64,000 nucleotides of DNA from Mixophyes australis (GCA_036250195.1 JAVHZZ010000003.1:16909004-16973003), one strand, 5' to 3'. Numbered from the stretch's first letter, positions 44,428 to 56,551 are shown. Notes: generated by a model from the letters alone, not told the origin. Made by a program: numbers and translations.

Positions 44428-46634
44428 CAGAGGTGGGATTCAGCCGATTCACACCGGTTCGCCAGAACCGATACCTAATTTAAAGGTGAGTTTGGCGAAC
44501 TGGTTGCTCCAGCCGGAGTCCACCCTCTTCGAAGGTGGGGGGAGAAAAAAGAAATACTCACCTGTTTGCAGTGTCGGCACTCCACACCAGACATTCAGTG
44601 AAGAGCGGCGCAGAGAGGAGCCAGCACGCAAGAAGACGGAATACAAGCAGAGAAGAAAAGAGAAGAAATAAAAGGTAAGTGAAGGAACGGAAGCAAGGGG
44701 GAGAAAAAGCAGCATGGCAGAGTGTGAAGGATTAAAATCAGCATGGCAGAGTGTGAAGGGGGTAAAAGCAGCATGGCACAGTGTGAAGGGGTAAAAGCAG
44801 CATGGCACAGTGCGAAGTGGGGCAAAAGCAGCATGGCACAGTGTGAAGGGGTAAAAGCAGCATGGCACAGTGAGAAGAAGGTAAAAGGAGCATGACATGG
44901 TGTGAAGGGGTAAAAGCAGCATGGCACAGTAAGAAGGGGTAAAAGGAGCATGACACAGTGTAAAGGGGGTAAAAGCAGCATGGCACAGTGTGAAAGGGGT
45001 AAAAGCAGCATGGCACAGGGTGAAGGGGGAGCAAAAGCAGCATGGCACAGTGTGAATAGGGGCAAAAGCAGCATGGCACAGTGTGAAGGGGTAAAAGCAG
45101 CATGGCACAGTGAGAAGGGGTAAAAGGAGCATGACACAGTGTAAAGGGGGTAAAAGCAGCATGGCACAGTGTGAAAGGGGTAAAAGCAGCATGGCACAGG
45201 GTGAAGGTGGAGCAAAAGCAGCATGGCACAGTGTGAAGAGGGGCAAAAGCAGCATGGCACAGGGTGAAGGTGGAGCAAAAGCAGCATGGCACAGTGTGAA
45301 GAGGGGCAAAAGCAGCATGGCACAGTGTGAAAGGGGTAAAAGCAGCATGGCACAGGGTGAAGGGGGAGCAAAATCAGCATGGCACAGTGTGAAGAGGGGC
45401 AAAAGCAGCATGGCACAGTGTGAAGGGGTAAAAGCAGCATGACACAGTGAGAAGGGGTAAAAGGAGCATGACACAGTGTGAAGGGGGTAAAAACAGCATT
45501 TCACAGTGTGAAAGGGGTAAAAGCAGCATGGCACAGGGTGAAGGGGGAGCAAAAGCAGCATGGCACAGTGTGAAGGGGTAAAAGCAGCATGGCACAGTGT
45601 GAAGGGGTAAAAGCAGCATGGCACAGTGAGAAGGGGTAAAAGGAGCATGACACAGTGTAAAGGGGGTAAAAGCAGCATGGCACAGTGTGAAAGGGGTAAA
45701 AGCAGCATGGCACAGGGTGAAGGGGGAGCAAAAGCAGCATGGCACAGTGTGAAGAGGGGCAAAAGCAGCATGGCACAGTGTGAAAGGGGTAAAAGCAGCA
45801 TGGCTCAGGGTGAAGGGGGAGCAAAAGCAGCATGGCACAGTGTGAAGAAGGCCAAAAGCAGCATGGCACAGTGTGAAGGGGTAAAAGCAGCATGACACAG
45901 TGAGAAGGGGTAAAAGGAGCATGACACAGTGTGAAGGGGGTAAAAGCAGCATGACACAGTGTGAAAGGGGTAAAAGCAGCATGGCACAGGGTGAAGGGGG
46001 AGAAAAAGCAGCATGGCACAGTGTGAAGGGGTAAAAGCAGCATGGCACAGTGTGAAGGGGGTAAAAGCAGCATGGCACAGTGTGAGGGAGAAGGGCATTA
46101 CTGTGGCATTATATGAAATAGGGGCACTACTGTGTGGCATAACATGACTCAAACTATTATTTTCTTGATAATAGCAGCATAAAAAAAGAAATATTTTATA
46201 CACACACACCTGGGTTTGACTAGATAACTGCCTCTTGATATTGATATAAATAATTTATCATTATGCAGCTTTTATAGTAATTTTTGTTTATTACTTTGCT
46301 ATTGTCTGTGTAATGTCTTAATAATTTTCCCCTATATTGCCTATATTTAAATTTAATTCCTATTTTGATTCAATGTATGTGTTGCCATGTAACTTGCACT
46401 GTTGGTACTTTATATTTTTTTAGTTTTTTTGTCAGGTATTATTTAATATTTTTTCATTACTATTTTAAAACTCTTTCTTATAACATGATCTAGCCTTGTG
46501 TACCTCTTTTATTGTTATTATTTGAGTATTAAATGCATTAAATATTAAACTACCTTTCGGTATCTCTTTTTGTATACTTAAAATGGTCATTAGGGCAGAG
46601 AACCGGTTGTTAAATTATTTGAATCCCACCATCC
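44428..46634. mobile_element. Non-autonomous hAT element (2.2 kb) filled with a minisatellite
   Basis: The left end CAGAGGTGGGATTCAGCC with ACCGGTTCGCCAGAACCG is mirrored by the right end GAGAACCGGTTGTTAAATT ATTTGAATCCCACC. The ends fit a hAT family, although the last bases on the right differ from CTG. The TSD is unclear because the flanks are ATATATCATACCC repeats. The left interior has GACATTCAGTGA next to AGCGGCG, a module also seen in the 884-1553 hAT element. No transposase. Confidence 0.75.
44712..46088 (+). repeat. 29-32 bp minisatellite, about 45 copies, with higher-order pattern
   Basis: Unit GCATGGCACAGTGTGAAGGG GTAAAAGCA with variants (GAGCAAAAGCA, GTGAGAAG, GGAGCATGACACAG). The marker variant AAAAGGAGCATGA lies near 44884, 44941, 45122, 45458, 45638 and 45912; spacing of 180 bp occurs twice. 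Because the unit lacks stops on the minus strand, it creates long false reading frames. Confidence 0.93.
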
Positions 46635-46990
46635 ATATATTATACACATATATCATACCCATATATTATACATCTATATCATACCCATATATTATACACA
46701 TGTGGTCACATAATTTCTTAATGTCCTTATAATTTTCTCCAATGCCATACTTCCTATGTTAGTGAATACGACATGTACATGCACAGATATATATAGTAAT
46801 ATCTGCTAATCATATTTTATGACTCCAAATGCAAAATTATTTGGCAGCAACTTCTGTTTCTCTGGTTGAGGAAAAATGCAAAACTCCCAATTTTACTAAC
46901 ATATTTTACTATCAACTGAACATGACTTATGATTAATATGAATAGAACATACAGTCCTGGAACTTAAAAATATGATTCATTTGACATTAA
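46635..46990. other. ATATATCATACCC-type short repeats, then AT-rich DNA
   Basis: 46632-46700 has three imperfect copies of a 30-35 bp CATATATTATACACATATAT phrase, also present once before the hAT element. Nothing else seen. Confidence 0.5.
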
Positions 46991-47248
46991 TAAGATTTGT
47001 GCATCTGTTTTCAAATGTTTCATTTCCTTAACCTGTTCTCAGCTAAACCATTTTTTGTATTTTTGTACAATGTTGCTTTTAACAGGAATGACATATTTAT
47101 TTCTTACACTGCAGATCCATATTTCGTATTTCTTTTGGAGCAGATAGTTGTTGCATTTGGTATCATAAATATCTTTTTAATTTATGGGAATTTTAAAAGA
47201 ACAAATCAGGCAAAAAATGAAAAATGTGATTTGATGAATCTTTCATAA
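46990..47248 (+). pseudogene. Possible TAS2R TM6-TM7 scrap
   Basis: An open frame contains FLLEQIVVAFGIINIFLIYGNFKRTNQ. Its end resembles the TAS2R TM7 signature (HSLVLIxGNSKLKK) in spacing and in the GN.K core, and it is preceded by a hydrophobic stretch. There is no supporting upstream TAS2R sequence, so chance similarity in AT-rich DNA is quite possible. Confidence 0.25.
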
Positions 47249-47268
47249 ACTACTTTCACACACACTAA

Positions 47269-47443
47269 GGGGTATATTTACTAAACTGCTGGTTTGATAA
47301 AGTGGAGATGTTGCCTATAGCAACCAATCAGATTCTAGCTATCATTTATTTAGTAATTTCTACAAAATGACAGCTAGAATCCAATTGGTTGCTATAGGCA
47401 ACATTTCCACCTTTTCAAACCCACAGTTTAGTAAATCTAGCCC
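47269..47443. mobile_element. Harbinger-like MITE, 175 bp
   Basis: Perfect 3-bp duplication TAA (47266-47268, 47444-47446). GGGGTATATTTACTAAACTG and its near-complement form the ends; the body is palindromic (GGAGATGTTGCCTATAGCAA against TTGCTATAGGCAACA). Confidence 0.9.
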
Positions 47444-47449
47444 TAAGGG

Positions 47450-47608
47450 TTCATGCAGAGTTGGATGTATGCGAGAAGGGTTCTCTTACCTCTCTGTCTG
47501 TATGTATTACCCAGTATTGTTTTATTAATGTTTGTTCCCAATTGTAAAGCGCTACGGAATTTGCTGGCGCTTTATAAATAAATGATAATGATGATGATGA
47601 TGTACCTC
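47450..47608 (+). mobile_element. L2-type LINE 3' tail
   Basis: TCTGTATGTATTACCCAGTA and AAAGCGCTACGGAATTTGCT match 18640-18748; ends in (ATG)n. Confidence 0.88.
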
Positions 47609-49828
47609 TGTTTTACAATTTCATGCAGCAAATGCACACAAAACAACATACACTATGGTATTATATGAAGAGCTGGTATCATCACACAAATGCTCTGCTA
47701 TATAACTGGAGAGGTGGAACGGGTGAAGGAACAGATGGGCAAGCATAGGCCCGAGTACAGTAAGGGTAAGGGCGTGTTTGTGTAATGGCGACTGTGGTAG
47801 ACCTGGACACAGACACAGATTCTCCTTTCAGGAGCCTCATTGCTGGTGCAAATTTACACCGATGTTTCTGTTGGGCGGCACCTCTTCCTAGTTGCTTCTG
47901 ATTGGATAATAGCTTCCTTCATTGCTTGGATTAATAGCGATTGTGTATTTCACTATTAAAATGAATGTATACAAACTTAGCCGGTGATTATTTATTTTAG
48001 AATGTTAATGTCTCTACTCTGATCCTTTTGTGTATGTTTAGAATCATGAGATATTCACTACTCCAAACAACATTGAAAAATACATCTTTGTTTTTGGAAT
48101 TGTGCAAGAGTCTAGTTTTGTCTTTTCATCCCTGCTGATGTTTTTGGGTTTAAACAAGGACATGTCTTTGCCACGATTAAGAAATGTCACTTGTTTTAAC
48201 CGAATAAACTGTAGTACAATTACAATGCAATCTTTAATTCTTTGTTTTCTTTCAATTGTTTCATCGGCGTTGCTTGCATGACTTGATCTTTTTTATATAC
48301 CATTCAAACAAAAATTTGAGCTTCACTACCGTACTAAAAATCATTTAAAACAACATAAATGTTTGAAATTGGCAATCACTGTTCTGTAATAAAAATATAT
48401 TTTCTTACATATAGACACATATCAGGGCACTGTCTCAGATGTTGTGACAGCAAGGAGTGTGTTTACAGGTCAAAGTAAACAAATTAGCATTGCACATATT
48501 GAATAGCTTCATTCAGTTGCAGCTCCTGACAGAAACAAAGGACCACTGCAGTGAGGTACCTGCCACTAATGCCCTAAAAGGCAGGGCAAAATTGTGTCTG
48601 CAATGATCCCTCGGCACAAGACGCTCCCTCAGCCAATTAAAAAAGACAGTGAAGGAGGCAGCCCAAGCTCCTCGCTAGAATGCGTCTGAGGATTCGGAGC
48701 CATAACTTAGGAATTTATTTTAAGGTGTAGGGTTTTAAAATACGGCAAATAAATAAACCTCATAGCTGATTTGTTAATGTACTATTTAATATAATCTGTG
48801 ATTCTTATAATCCACCACAACTAATAACAAATTAAATTGTGATATGTATATAAACACCTGTTATTGTAAAATTCTAATATATAATAATAATTATTGTTAT
48901 TATTAATAATAAAAAAAAAAAAATTGTATTAAAATTGTAACAAATAGTACAGGAAAATTGGCATAGATCAATATTATTCTGCCCATCCCCTTTGTACATT
49001 TTTAACAAGGTTATTTCAAAGCTATATAACCCTAACACATTTTGACCAATGTGAACTATGCTGCATGTTGTATATTACATACTGATGTGATTTATTTTTT
49101 TCTAAAAAGCAGAAAAATATTAACAAACACCTAATTGTGCACAACTGCTGTGATTTATTTTTTCAAATGTAGTATAATAACAGGAGTTATTTTTATACCA
49201 TGAAAATAGACATATTACTGTAATAGAATGTTGACTCTTACAATTTAAAACAATGAAAGTAGATTTATTTATGAAAATATTATGTTGTTAATGGGCAATG
49301 TTGGGAAAATGTGTAGACAAATGTCTGTTGTAGAGGTTAACAAATAATATTTGTGTAGATTTCTGTGCGGTTTGTAATTTTTCCACAACGTACATGTTGA
49401 TGTTTGGTTTCATAATTACATTTTTGAAAAATAACAGACAGCCAACATGCCGACATGAAAGTAAATAAATGTAACATCTTATCCCAGCTGACAAACATGT
49501 TTGATTGTGTAGGCATGGCAATATAGGCCAAAGATCACTCAATGTGGTCTAAGAAAAATGAGTGTGTATGTGTAACATCAGAGAGTGTACAGGTCTTTAA
49601 GTTAATTGAAATGTGATACTTAGGTTTGAACCTTGTATTAAATATAAAAACAAAAAGCAGTATTTGTTTACAGATACAAATGAAATATTCAAAATGTTGT
49701 CATTCTGTAAGAGTGATGTACACAAAATTTGTCCAAGTAGTGTAATCCATAGAGATTTCCACATATTCTACCAGAGGGGCCATTTATTGTTATCATTTAG
49801 GCCTAAGAATACTCGTCTTGGAAGAAAT
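47609..49828. other. No gene recognised
   Basis: 2.2 kb of mostly AT-rich DNA. An A-rich run lies at 48905-48925. ORFs are short and lack family marks. Confidence 0.4.
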
Positions 49829-49833
49829 GCCCT

Positions 49834-50463
49834 TGTCAGGTGCCATCCCCACACTTCTTCCACTGTGCAGGTTCGGTTGCCTACATGTTCCTGCCAGGCG
49901 TGTCACATTGCCTAGCAACGAGACACTACCCTTCTGTCCAGTCCGGCAGTGGTCAGGTGCATGCTCAGTAGGCGTGCGTCCCCTTGCATAGCGATGTTCC
50001 CACCACCCCAATAAACCCTGGCCAATCAGTCCTTTTCTGCCTTATTAAAAAGGGGTCTCTGGCACCATTAGATGCCAGATTATTTGGTCTCACCCTAGCT
50101 CCAGCATTTTCTCCTGCACCTGCTTATTGCTCCTGCATATTTGGCTTTTGACCCGGCTTATATCCTGACCTCTCTCTGGACTGCAATTTCTGGTTTGATT
50201 ACTTGCTTCCCTGACCATTCTCTGGAATTCCCTTGTACCTCGCATACCGGCTGGCTCTGACTGTCATTTGACTGTTTGATTTCATCTATCACTTCGCTGG
50301 TGACTGACCTGAAGAACAGCGACCTGTGCAATCCTTGCAGCCAAGTTCATACCTCCTTGCAGGGGTCCTTGGAGAATACCAGGGGTGCATTAGAGTCTGT
50401 GTCTCTTTGTCCAGTTGCATCAATACCAGCAAGTGGCCCCTTCCTACTCTCAGCTTTGTGACA
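49834..50463 (+). repeat. Gypsy 5' LTR (630 bp)
   Basis: Contains TTATTAAAAAGGGGTCTCTGG, a degraded promoter box matching TCTATAAATAGAGTCTCTGG in the 3' LTR, then CTCCTGCACCTGCTT and GAACAGCGACCTG. The 3' LTR thus keeps the better TATA box. Confidence 0.88.
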
Positions 50464-50477
50464 GTATACTCTAACAC

Positions 50478-51500
50478 TATGGATAGACAAGGTGAGCTGT
50501 CTGTCCACGATCAGCTGCTACATTTGGCTCAGTGAGTCGACCACAAGAATCTAACCAGGCACAGTTATTACAGTACATCCAAAGAGTAGTCTTTCGCTTA
50601 GACTCCCTCCAGAACTCTTTGTCTTCCCAACAACAAGCCCCTACCATGACGGCATCCTCCTCAGTTCCCACTTCCTCCTTTAGCACTGCCTGTTCTAGAG
50701 GTCTTCATATCCCTCCGCTGGAGAAGTATGTTGACTGTTCCAAAAATTTGTTGTGCACCATTCATTTCAAATTAACCCCAGAAAACTTTGGATCTGAGAG
50801 AACTAAGGTGGCTTACATTATTTCCCTCCTCACTGGTTAAGCTCTTGTCTGGGCCTCTCCTCTGTGGGAACGTGACAACCTGGTTCTCCAGAATTCCTTT
50901 TTGATTGAAAATTTTCAACTAGCCCGGGCGTGTTTCCTCAGCTACTTCCAGCCTCTTAACCCTCTGCCAGAGATTTCTTCCTGCAGGACAATATGCGGTT
51001 TAGTTCCCGACCTTAGCTAGAGAACATAAATGGAATAACAAAGCAATAATAGCTACCTTCTGGCAAGGTCTATCCAACCATATTAAGGATTTTTGGGCTT
51101 CCTGCGATCTACCCGCTAGCTTGGATGAGCTTGCTCGCTTTGCATCATAGTGGATATCTACCATAGGGAATGCACCCAAGAACGAGATCGGGTCTGAAAC
51201 GTCTCCCCGCTTGGCTCCTCATTTTCAGTCTCCTGTCCCTGCTGGATAGAATCTATGCAGATTGGCCAGTCTCATCTCATCCAGGAAGAGCGGAATTGCT
51301 GCATTAAGAACCATCTTTGCATTTACTGCTGAGAAGCTGCATTCCTCCTGTACTAAGAGGCTGAGAAATGCCTCGTCCTTGGTGTTGACAGGGGGCCATC
51401 CTAAGATCCAAGTCCCATACTCCATGTTCGCTGAAAGATTCTAATTTCCTGTCACCCTGTTATCATCAAATGGTCCCTTCAAATTGCCTGAATCTCTGGA
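50478..51500 (+). pseudogene. Gypsy gag remnant
   Basis: Starts 14 bp after the LTR with MDRQGELSVHDQLLHLAQ and a stop. 50532-50840 continues with a Gln/Ser-rich N-terminus and YVDCSKNLLCTIHFKLTPE, like the capsid start of chromovirus gag. A downstream CCHC zinc knuckle is not readable. Stops and frame changes are frequent. Confidence 0.6.
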
Positions 51501-51860
51501 TCTGCTGGGAACTTCATTTTGGCCGCTTTAGCTACCAAGCTTCAATTAACCTCTTACTCTTTGCCACAACCACTGGCGTTGACCGCAGTTGACAGTAATC
51601 AGGTCTCAACAGTTCCATTACCTTTGTCTGTGATCCAGTTCAGTTGCAGTTAGGAGTTCTTCATGCTATATGGAACAAGTTCCTAATCCTTCCATAATCT
51701 GTTAATTGGATCATCCTGGGGTTACCCTGACTCAGGACCCATTCCCCTCACTTTGAACGGTGTCGAGCCTAAGTCATTTCTTGGAGTTTCTTATGCAGTA
51801 AACACTGCTTACCTGCGGTACCTATTCACAGATCTCTGATAGCCTGTTCTGCCCTCTCAA

Positions 51861-54540
51861 ATGGCTTTTCCCAAAACCTATTCCAAATTCCTCAACATTT
51901 TCAGCAAGATCGCCTCTGAGAGTCTACATCCTCATCGCCTTTGGGATTGTCCCATTGATCTGATCCCAGGAAAGAATACTCCCAGAGGCAGAGTGTATCC
52001 ATTGTCTTTACTTGATGCACAAGCCATGTCTGAAAACATCTCATAGAATCTCCTTCTGGCATTTATTTGAAATCCTCATCCTCCAGGGGTGCTGGCTTCT
52101 TCTTTGTCAAAAAGAAAGATGGCACTCTAAGACCCAGTATAAACTACTGTAAATTGAATGCCATCAGTATCAAAAATTGTTATCCTTTTCCCCTCATCTC
52201 TGAACTGGATCGTACAAGCGCTTATAATTTAATTTGTGTCGTACAAGATGACAAGTGGAAGACTGCAATCGACACTCGTTACAGGCACTAGGAGTACCTT
52301 GTGATGCCCTTTGGCCTCTGCAATGCCCCAGTGGTCTTCCAAGAGTTTGTTATTGAGATTATCTGGAATCTTCTTTATCAAGTCTAACTTGATGATATTT
52401 TCTCAGAATCTCTCTACTCACCAAGATCATGTGAAGTAGGTACTCTCCTTACTAAAAAAAAATGACCTTTATTCTAAGCTAGAGAAATGCCCTTTGAGCT
52501 TCTTCAAGTATCCTTCCTACTGTATTTGGTCTCTGGTTCTGGTCTCCAAATAGACTCTAAGAAAGTGGAGGCAATTCTTAGCTTGCCTCTACCCATCAAA
52601 CTGAAAACTACACAGCATTTTATTGGCTTCACTTACTACTACCTCCAATTTATTTAAGGATTCTCCACCCTTATTGTACCCATCACCTTTCTGACTCCTA
52701 AGGGGGAACAGTCCAAGACTGACCTCGGGGGGCAGTTTCTGCCACTAATACGCTAGAAAGAGCCTTCACTGATGCCTCAGTTCTCAAGCAACCTGACTAG
52801 CATAAACCTTTTTTCCTTGAGGTTGACTCTTCTACTCACTTCTACTGTATACATAGGGGCAGTGCTATTGTAGAAGACTTCCTCTACAGCCTTTATTTCG
52901 TGCAGATTTCTCTCCAAAAATTTTCCATTTGCGGGGTTAATTATGGCATTGGGGACAAGGGACTCTTGGCAATTAAGATTGGAAGAATGGAGAAATCTCC
53001 TAAAAGGGGCTCAATGTCCCGTTGCTGTCTTCACAGACCACAAGAATGTCATTCAATCTGCAAAATGTGTCAAAACTCGACAAACCCGTAGGTCCTTATT
53101 CTTTTCAGAATTTCAATTAATCTTGACCTATCGTCCTGGTACAAAGTATTCCAGAGCAGACACCCTTTCAAGATTATTTGATAATACTAATACCCTCTCT
53201 CCTACAGAGTATAGACCAGTCCAGTCAAAGTCTTGGCCCTGATGTGGTCTGCAGCTAAATCTCCTCCGACTGGCCGCTCTTTTGTAAACCCTGATCTCCA
53301 TGCTAGGGTCCTAAAGTGCGCTCATGACTCCTAATTTGCAGGACACACTGGGGTCAAGAAGACCATAGCCCTTCTGTCCCGTTATTACTGGTGGCCTTCT
53401 CTGGCTGCATATGTTTCTAAATACATACAGGCCTGCAATGTTTGTGCTCGACACAAGGCCTCCAAGCAACTTCCTCCTGGTCTTCTTCTCCCTTTTCCTG
53501 TTACTGATTCCCCCTGGTCCAGTATTACTATGGACTTTATCACAGATCCACCTGAAAGTCATGGTTGTAATAACATCTGGGTCATGGCTGACCGTTTTTC
53601 TAAAATGGCACATTTTGTGCCTTTAAAAGGACTACCATCTGCCTCTGAACTGTCCCTTTTGTTTATAAAGAACATATTTTGTCTCCATGGTTGTCCACTC
53701 AAAATTATCTAGGATCGTGGGGTACAATTTGTCTCTAGACAAATGAGCCATTTTAAATTTAGCTGTTAAAGTCGCTGAATATCATCAATTTGCAAAAATC
53801 GCCTTTCAATACATTTACCCCCGGAGTTCTTTTCTTTTGCTACTATTCCTCTGAGCATCAATCTTCTTGGAGTGGCCATCTTTCCTGGGCCGAATTTTTA
53901 CATAATAATCACTAACACAAGTCCAGTGAAGCTTCTCCATTTTTTACTGTTTTTGGTAGATATCCTGTTCTACCTACCCTTTCTAACCTTCCTGACTCCT
54001 CTGTTCCTGCAGTTTATAATTTGGTTTGTGACTTTTCTCAGATCTGGACCCAAGTTCAAGCTAGTCTCACAGTCACTGCTGATATAAACACTATGCTGAC
54101 CATCAACATAGTAATCTTCCTGTACTCCAAGTTGGAGATTGAGTGTGGTACTCTACTCGCAACTTAAAGCTTCAAGTTCCTTCGATGAAACTGGCACCAC
54201 GTTTCATTGGTACTTTTCGTATTTCTCATGTTATTAACCCTGTCTCCTATAAACTCCATCTGCCTTCTACTCTGAGGATTCACAATTGTTTTCACATCTC
54301 ATTATTGAAACCTCTGGATCTTAATTCGTTTTTTAAGGAACCCTCTGCTTATCCTCCTATTAAAACGGATTCAAAGGAGGAATTCTAGATTGAACAAATT
54401 CTAAGATCTCGTACTCTTGATGGTAAGACACAGTTTTTGGCTCCTTGGAAGGGTTATGGCCCTGAAGAGAGAACATGGGTCGATAAGAAGGATCTTCATG
54501 CCTCATGCCTTTTGACTGATTTTCTAAAGACACATGCTGT
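51861..54540 (+). pseudogene. Gypsy pol remnant: RT, RNase H, integrase, chromodomain
   Basis: Order: FPKTYSKFLNIFSK and PHRLWDCPIDLIPGK (entry to the RT, 51864-51980), FFFVKKKDGTLRPSINY (52092-52145), WKTAID and [17 protein letters not shown] (52258-52345), LDDIF near 52390 (catalytic DD kept, a stop just before). RNase H includes AVFTDHKNVIQSAK (53025) and LTYRPGTKYSRADTLSR (53120-53172). Integrase zinc segment HTGVKKTIALLSRYYWW ... CNVCARHK (53345-53460), first core Asp in MDFITDPPESHG (53530), MADRFSKMAHFVPL (53584). The rest of the core is replaced by about 90 bp of foreign sequence at about 53740-53830. Chromodomain IEQILRSRTLDGK then LAPWKGYGPEERTWV at 54388-54490. Many stops. Confidence 0.85.
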
Positions 54541-54562
54541 CAACTATTTCCAAGCGTGGAAA

Positions 54563-55198
54563 GGTGGAGAGGCACCATCCCTGCACTTGCTACATTGTGC
54601 AGGGACGGACGCCTGCCTCTTCCTGCCTGGGTGTTTCCTGTTACCTAGAAACTGGACTCTACCCTTCTATTCAGCCTGGCAGTAGTCGGGATATTGCGTA
54701 GGAATCAATGTTGGTGGTCAGTCACATGCTGACCACCCCAATTAACTCTGGTCAATTAGGTCAACTCTGCCTCTATAAATAGAGTCTCTGGCACCATTAG
54801 GGTGCCAGAGTATTAGGTCTCGCCCTATCTGCAGCGTTTTCTCCTGCACCTGCTTCCTTGCTGCTGCATATTTGACTTTTGATGCTGCCTGTCTCCTGAC
54901 CTCTCTCTGGACTGAAGTTTTGGCTCATACTGATCCTTTGGTTTGATTCCTGGCTTCTGTGACCATTCTCTGGTCCTCCATTGTACCTCGCATACCAACT
55001 GGCTCTGACTCAGATCGTTTGACTATTCTATTTCATCTACTACTTTGCTGATGACTGAAGAACTGCGACTTGCGCTCTCCTTAAAACCAAGTCCATACCT
55101 CCTTGTGGGGGTCACTGGTGAGTGACAGAGATGCATTAAACTTGTTCAGTTGCGTTAATAGCAGCAAGTGGTACCATCCTACTCTCAGCTTTGTTGGA
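54563..55198 (+). repeat. Gypsy 3' LTR
   Basis: Aligns over its length with the 5' LTR. TCTATAAATAGAGTCTCTGG (54772) is the likely promoter. The first bases after the purine-rich AAAGGTGGAGAGG differ from TGTCAGG, so the start is approximate. Confidence 0.82.
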
Positions 55199-55203
55199 GC
55201 CCT

Positions 55204-56375
55204 CTTTGTCCCAATCTATGTACTGATTAACTGATACCATCCAGCTATTATAGTTACAGTCAGCTAGTTCCAATACTATAAAAATAGTCCCAGAAATCAC
55301 TAGTTTCAGGCTTCCAAACTTAGCCTAATTTGCGTTAGGTGCTCCTATGGGATACCAACATGGAGAAAATACCTATAGTCTAAATATCGCCATGGAGAAA
55401 ATACTAACAGTCTAAATTCAGACATGGAGAAAATACTTACAATCTAAATACGAATGCCGGAATTAAAATAGCAACTCCAGCAGCAGTAAACAGTTATAAC
55501 AAGAAATAAATAAAAAGTGTCTCTACAGTGTGGGAAAGCATCACTGAAGTCAGCATTCCCACGCTATCAGAAACGCTAGCTTCAGGTTATAAATTGACCT
55601 GCCGAATGTTAGAATTTCATTCTGCTGCAGGTTGAAGATGTTGCGGCATCTCGAGAACACTTTGTTTTGTTTTGCCAAGCATGTTCAGGTGGATTATTTT
55701 GGGGATCAAGCTGCCAAACGGAGGATTTTTTTTTCAACACTTGGAATATTTTTTGGGGTTATTTTTTTCCAAAAATCATTTTGGATTAAAAATTTACACA
55801 ACTGAAAAATAAAGAAGAACAGATTTGATAATTTCTGAATGGGATTTTTTATTTTTTAATATAATTTTGTGGTTTTAACGAGGGGTGACTCTTATTTACA
55901 TTTTACATTGGTGCTCTAGAGTACACAGCTGGCTCTGTGTGTCAGGGCATGCTGGCATTTCTGGTTCCCCAAGTACCAGCACTTCCCGGCAGCCATAACT
56001 TGCTGGTACCAGTAGTTTACCAATGTAAAATATTACAAATACAAAAGTGGAAGCTGCTCAAATCAATTTATAGGCCATAACAGGTGCTTGAAAGGGTGGG
56101 GTTATCCTACAAGGAACATACACACAACATTTTTTCCCCCAGCACACTGCTATAGCCAGCAACAGATCTGCCATTTCTACTGTAGATAAAAATGCAAAAG
56201 TCTTTGTTGCACACATTTGCAAATGTATGTTTAAGCCATCTGCCACGCCAAGGCGCTTTTGCTAATAGGATGGTCCTACTCTAAACAATGAGAGTCCCAT
56301 ATATTTGGGCCATACATATGTGTTTTTAAATTGAGAGCCAACTTACCAAAGAGGTACCCCAGAAGCCTCCAAACA
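55204..56375. other. No gene; short tandem repeat at 55358-55455
   Basis: Three units of about 32 bp contain ACATGGAGAAAATAC and GTCTAAAT. 55915-56010 contains CAGGGCATGCTGGCAT-type sequence that looks like an interspersed repeat piece. No protein signature. Confidence 0.5.
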
Positions 56376-56551
56376 GGGGTATATTTACTAAACTGTGGGT
56401 TTGAAAAAGTGGAGATGTTGCCTATAGCAACCAATCAGATTCTAGCTGTCATTTATTTAGTACATTCTACAAAATGACACCTAGAATCTGATTAGGTGCT
56501 ATAGGCAACATCTCCACTTTTTCAAACCCGCAGTTTAATAAATCTAGCCCC
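56376..56551. mobile_element. Harbinger-like MITE, 176 bp
   Basis: GGGGTATATTTACTAAACTG and complementary CAGTTTAATAAATCTAGCCCC ends, same palindromic body as the copy at 47269. Flanking triplets do not match (ACA and TAG). Confidence 0.85.

Larger units (their letters stand above)
49834..55198 (+). mobile_element. Complete but inactive Ty3/Gypsy element (chromovirus type)
   Basis: Two LTRs, 49834-50463 and about 54563-55198, flank decayed gag and pol. A perfect 5-bp duplication GCCCT is at 49829-49833 and 55199-55203. The 5' LTR begins TGTCAGG and ends TTTGTGACA; the 3' LTR end has mutated to TTTGTTGGA. The LTRs differ by many substitutions and small indels, so insertion is old. A chromodomain at the integrase end places it with vertebrate chromoviruses. 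Confidence 0.92.

Noticed and set aside
44449..45801. 450-codon minus-strand ORF rich in Cys, His, Ala and Phe, plus sibling frames
   Set aside because: It is a translation of the 29-32 bp minisatellite, which lacks stops by chance; frames shift with each unit-length variant and no start or domain is credible.
49613..49915. 100-codon ORF entering the Gypsy 5' LTR
   Set aside because: It runs across the TSD into the LTR and has no domain; chance frame.
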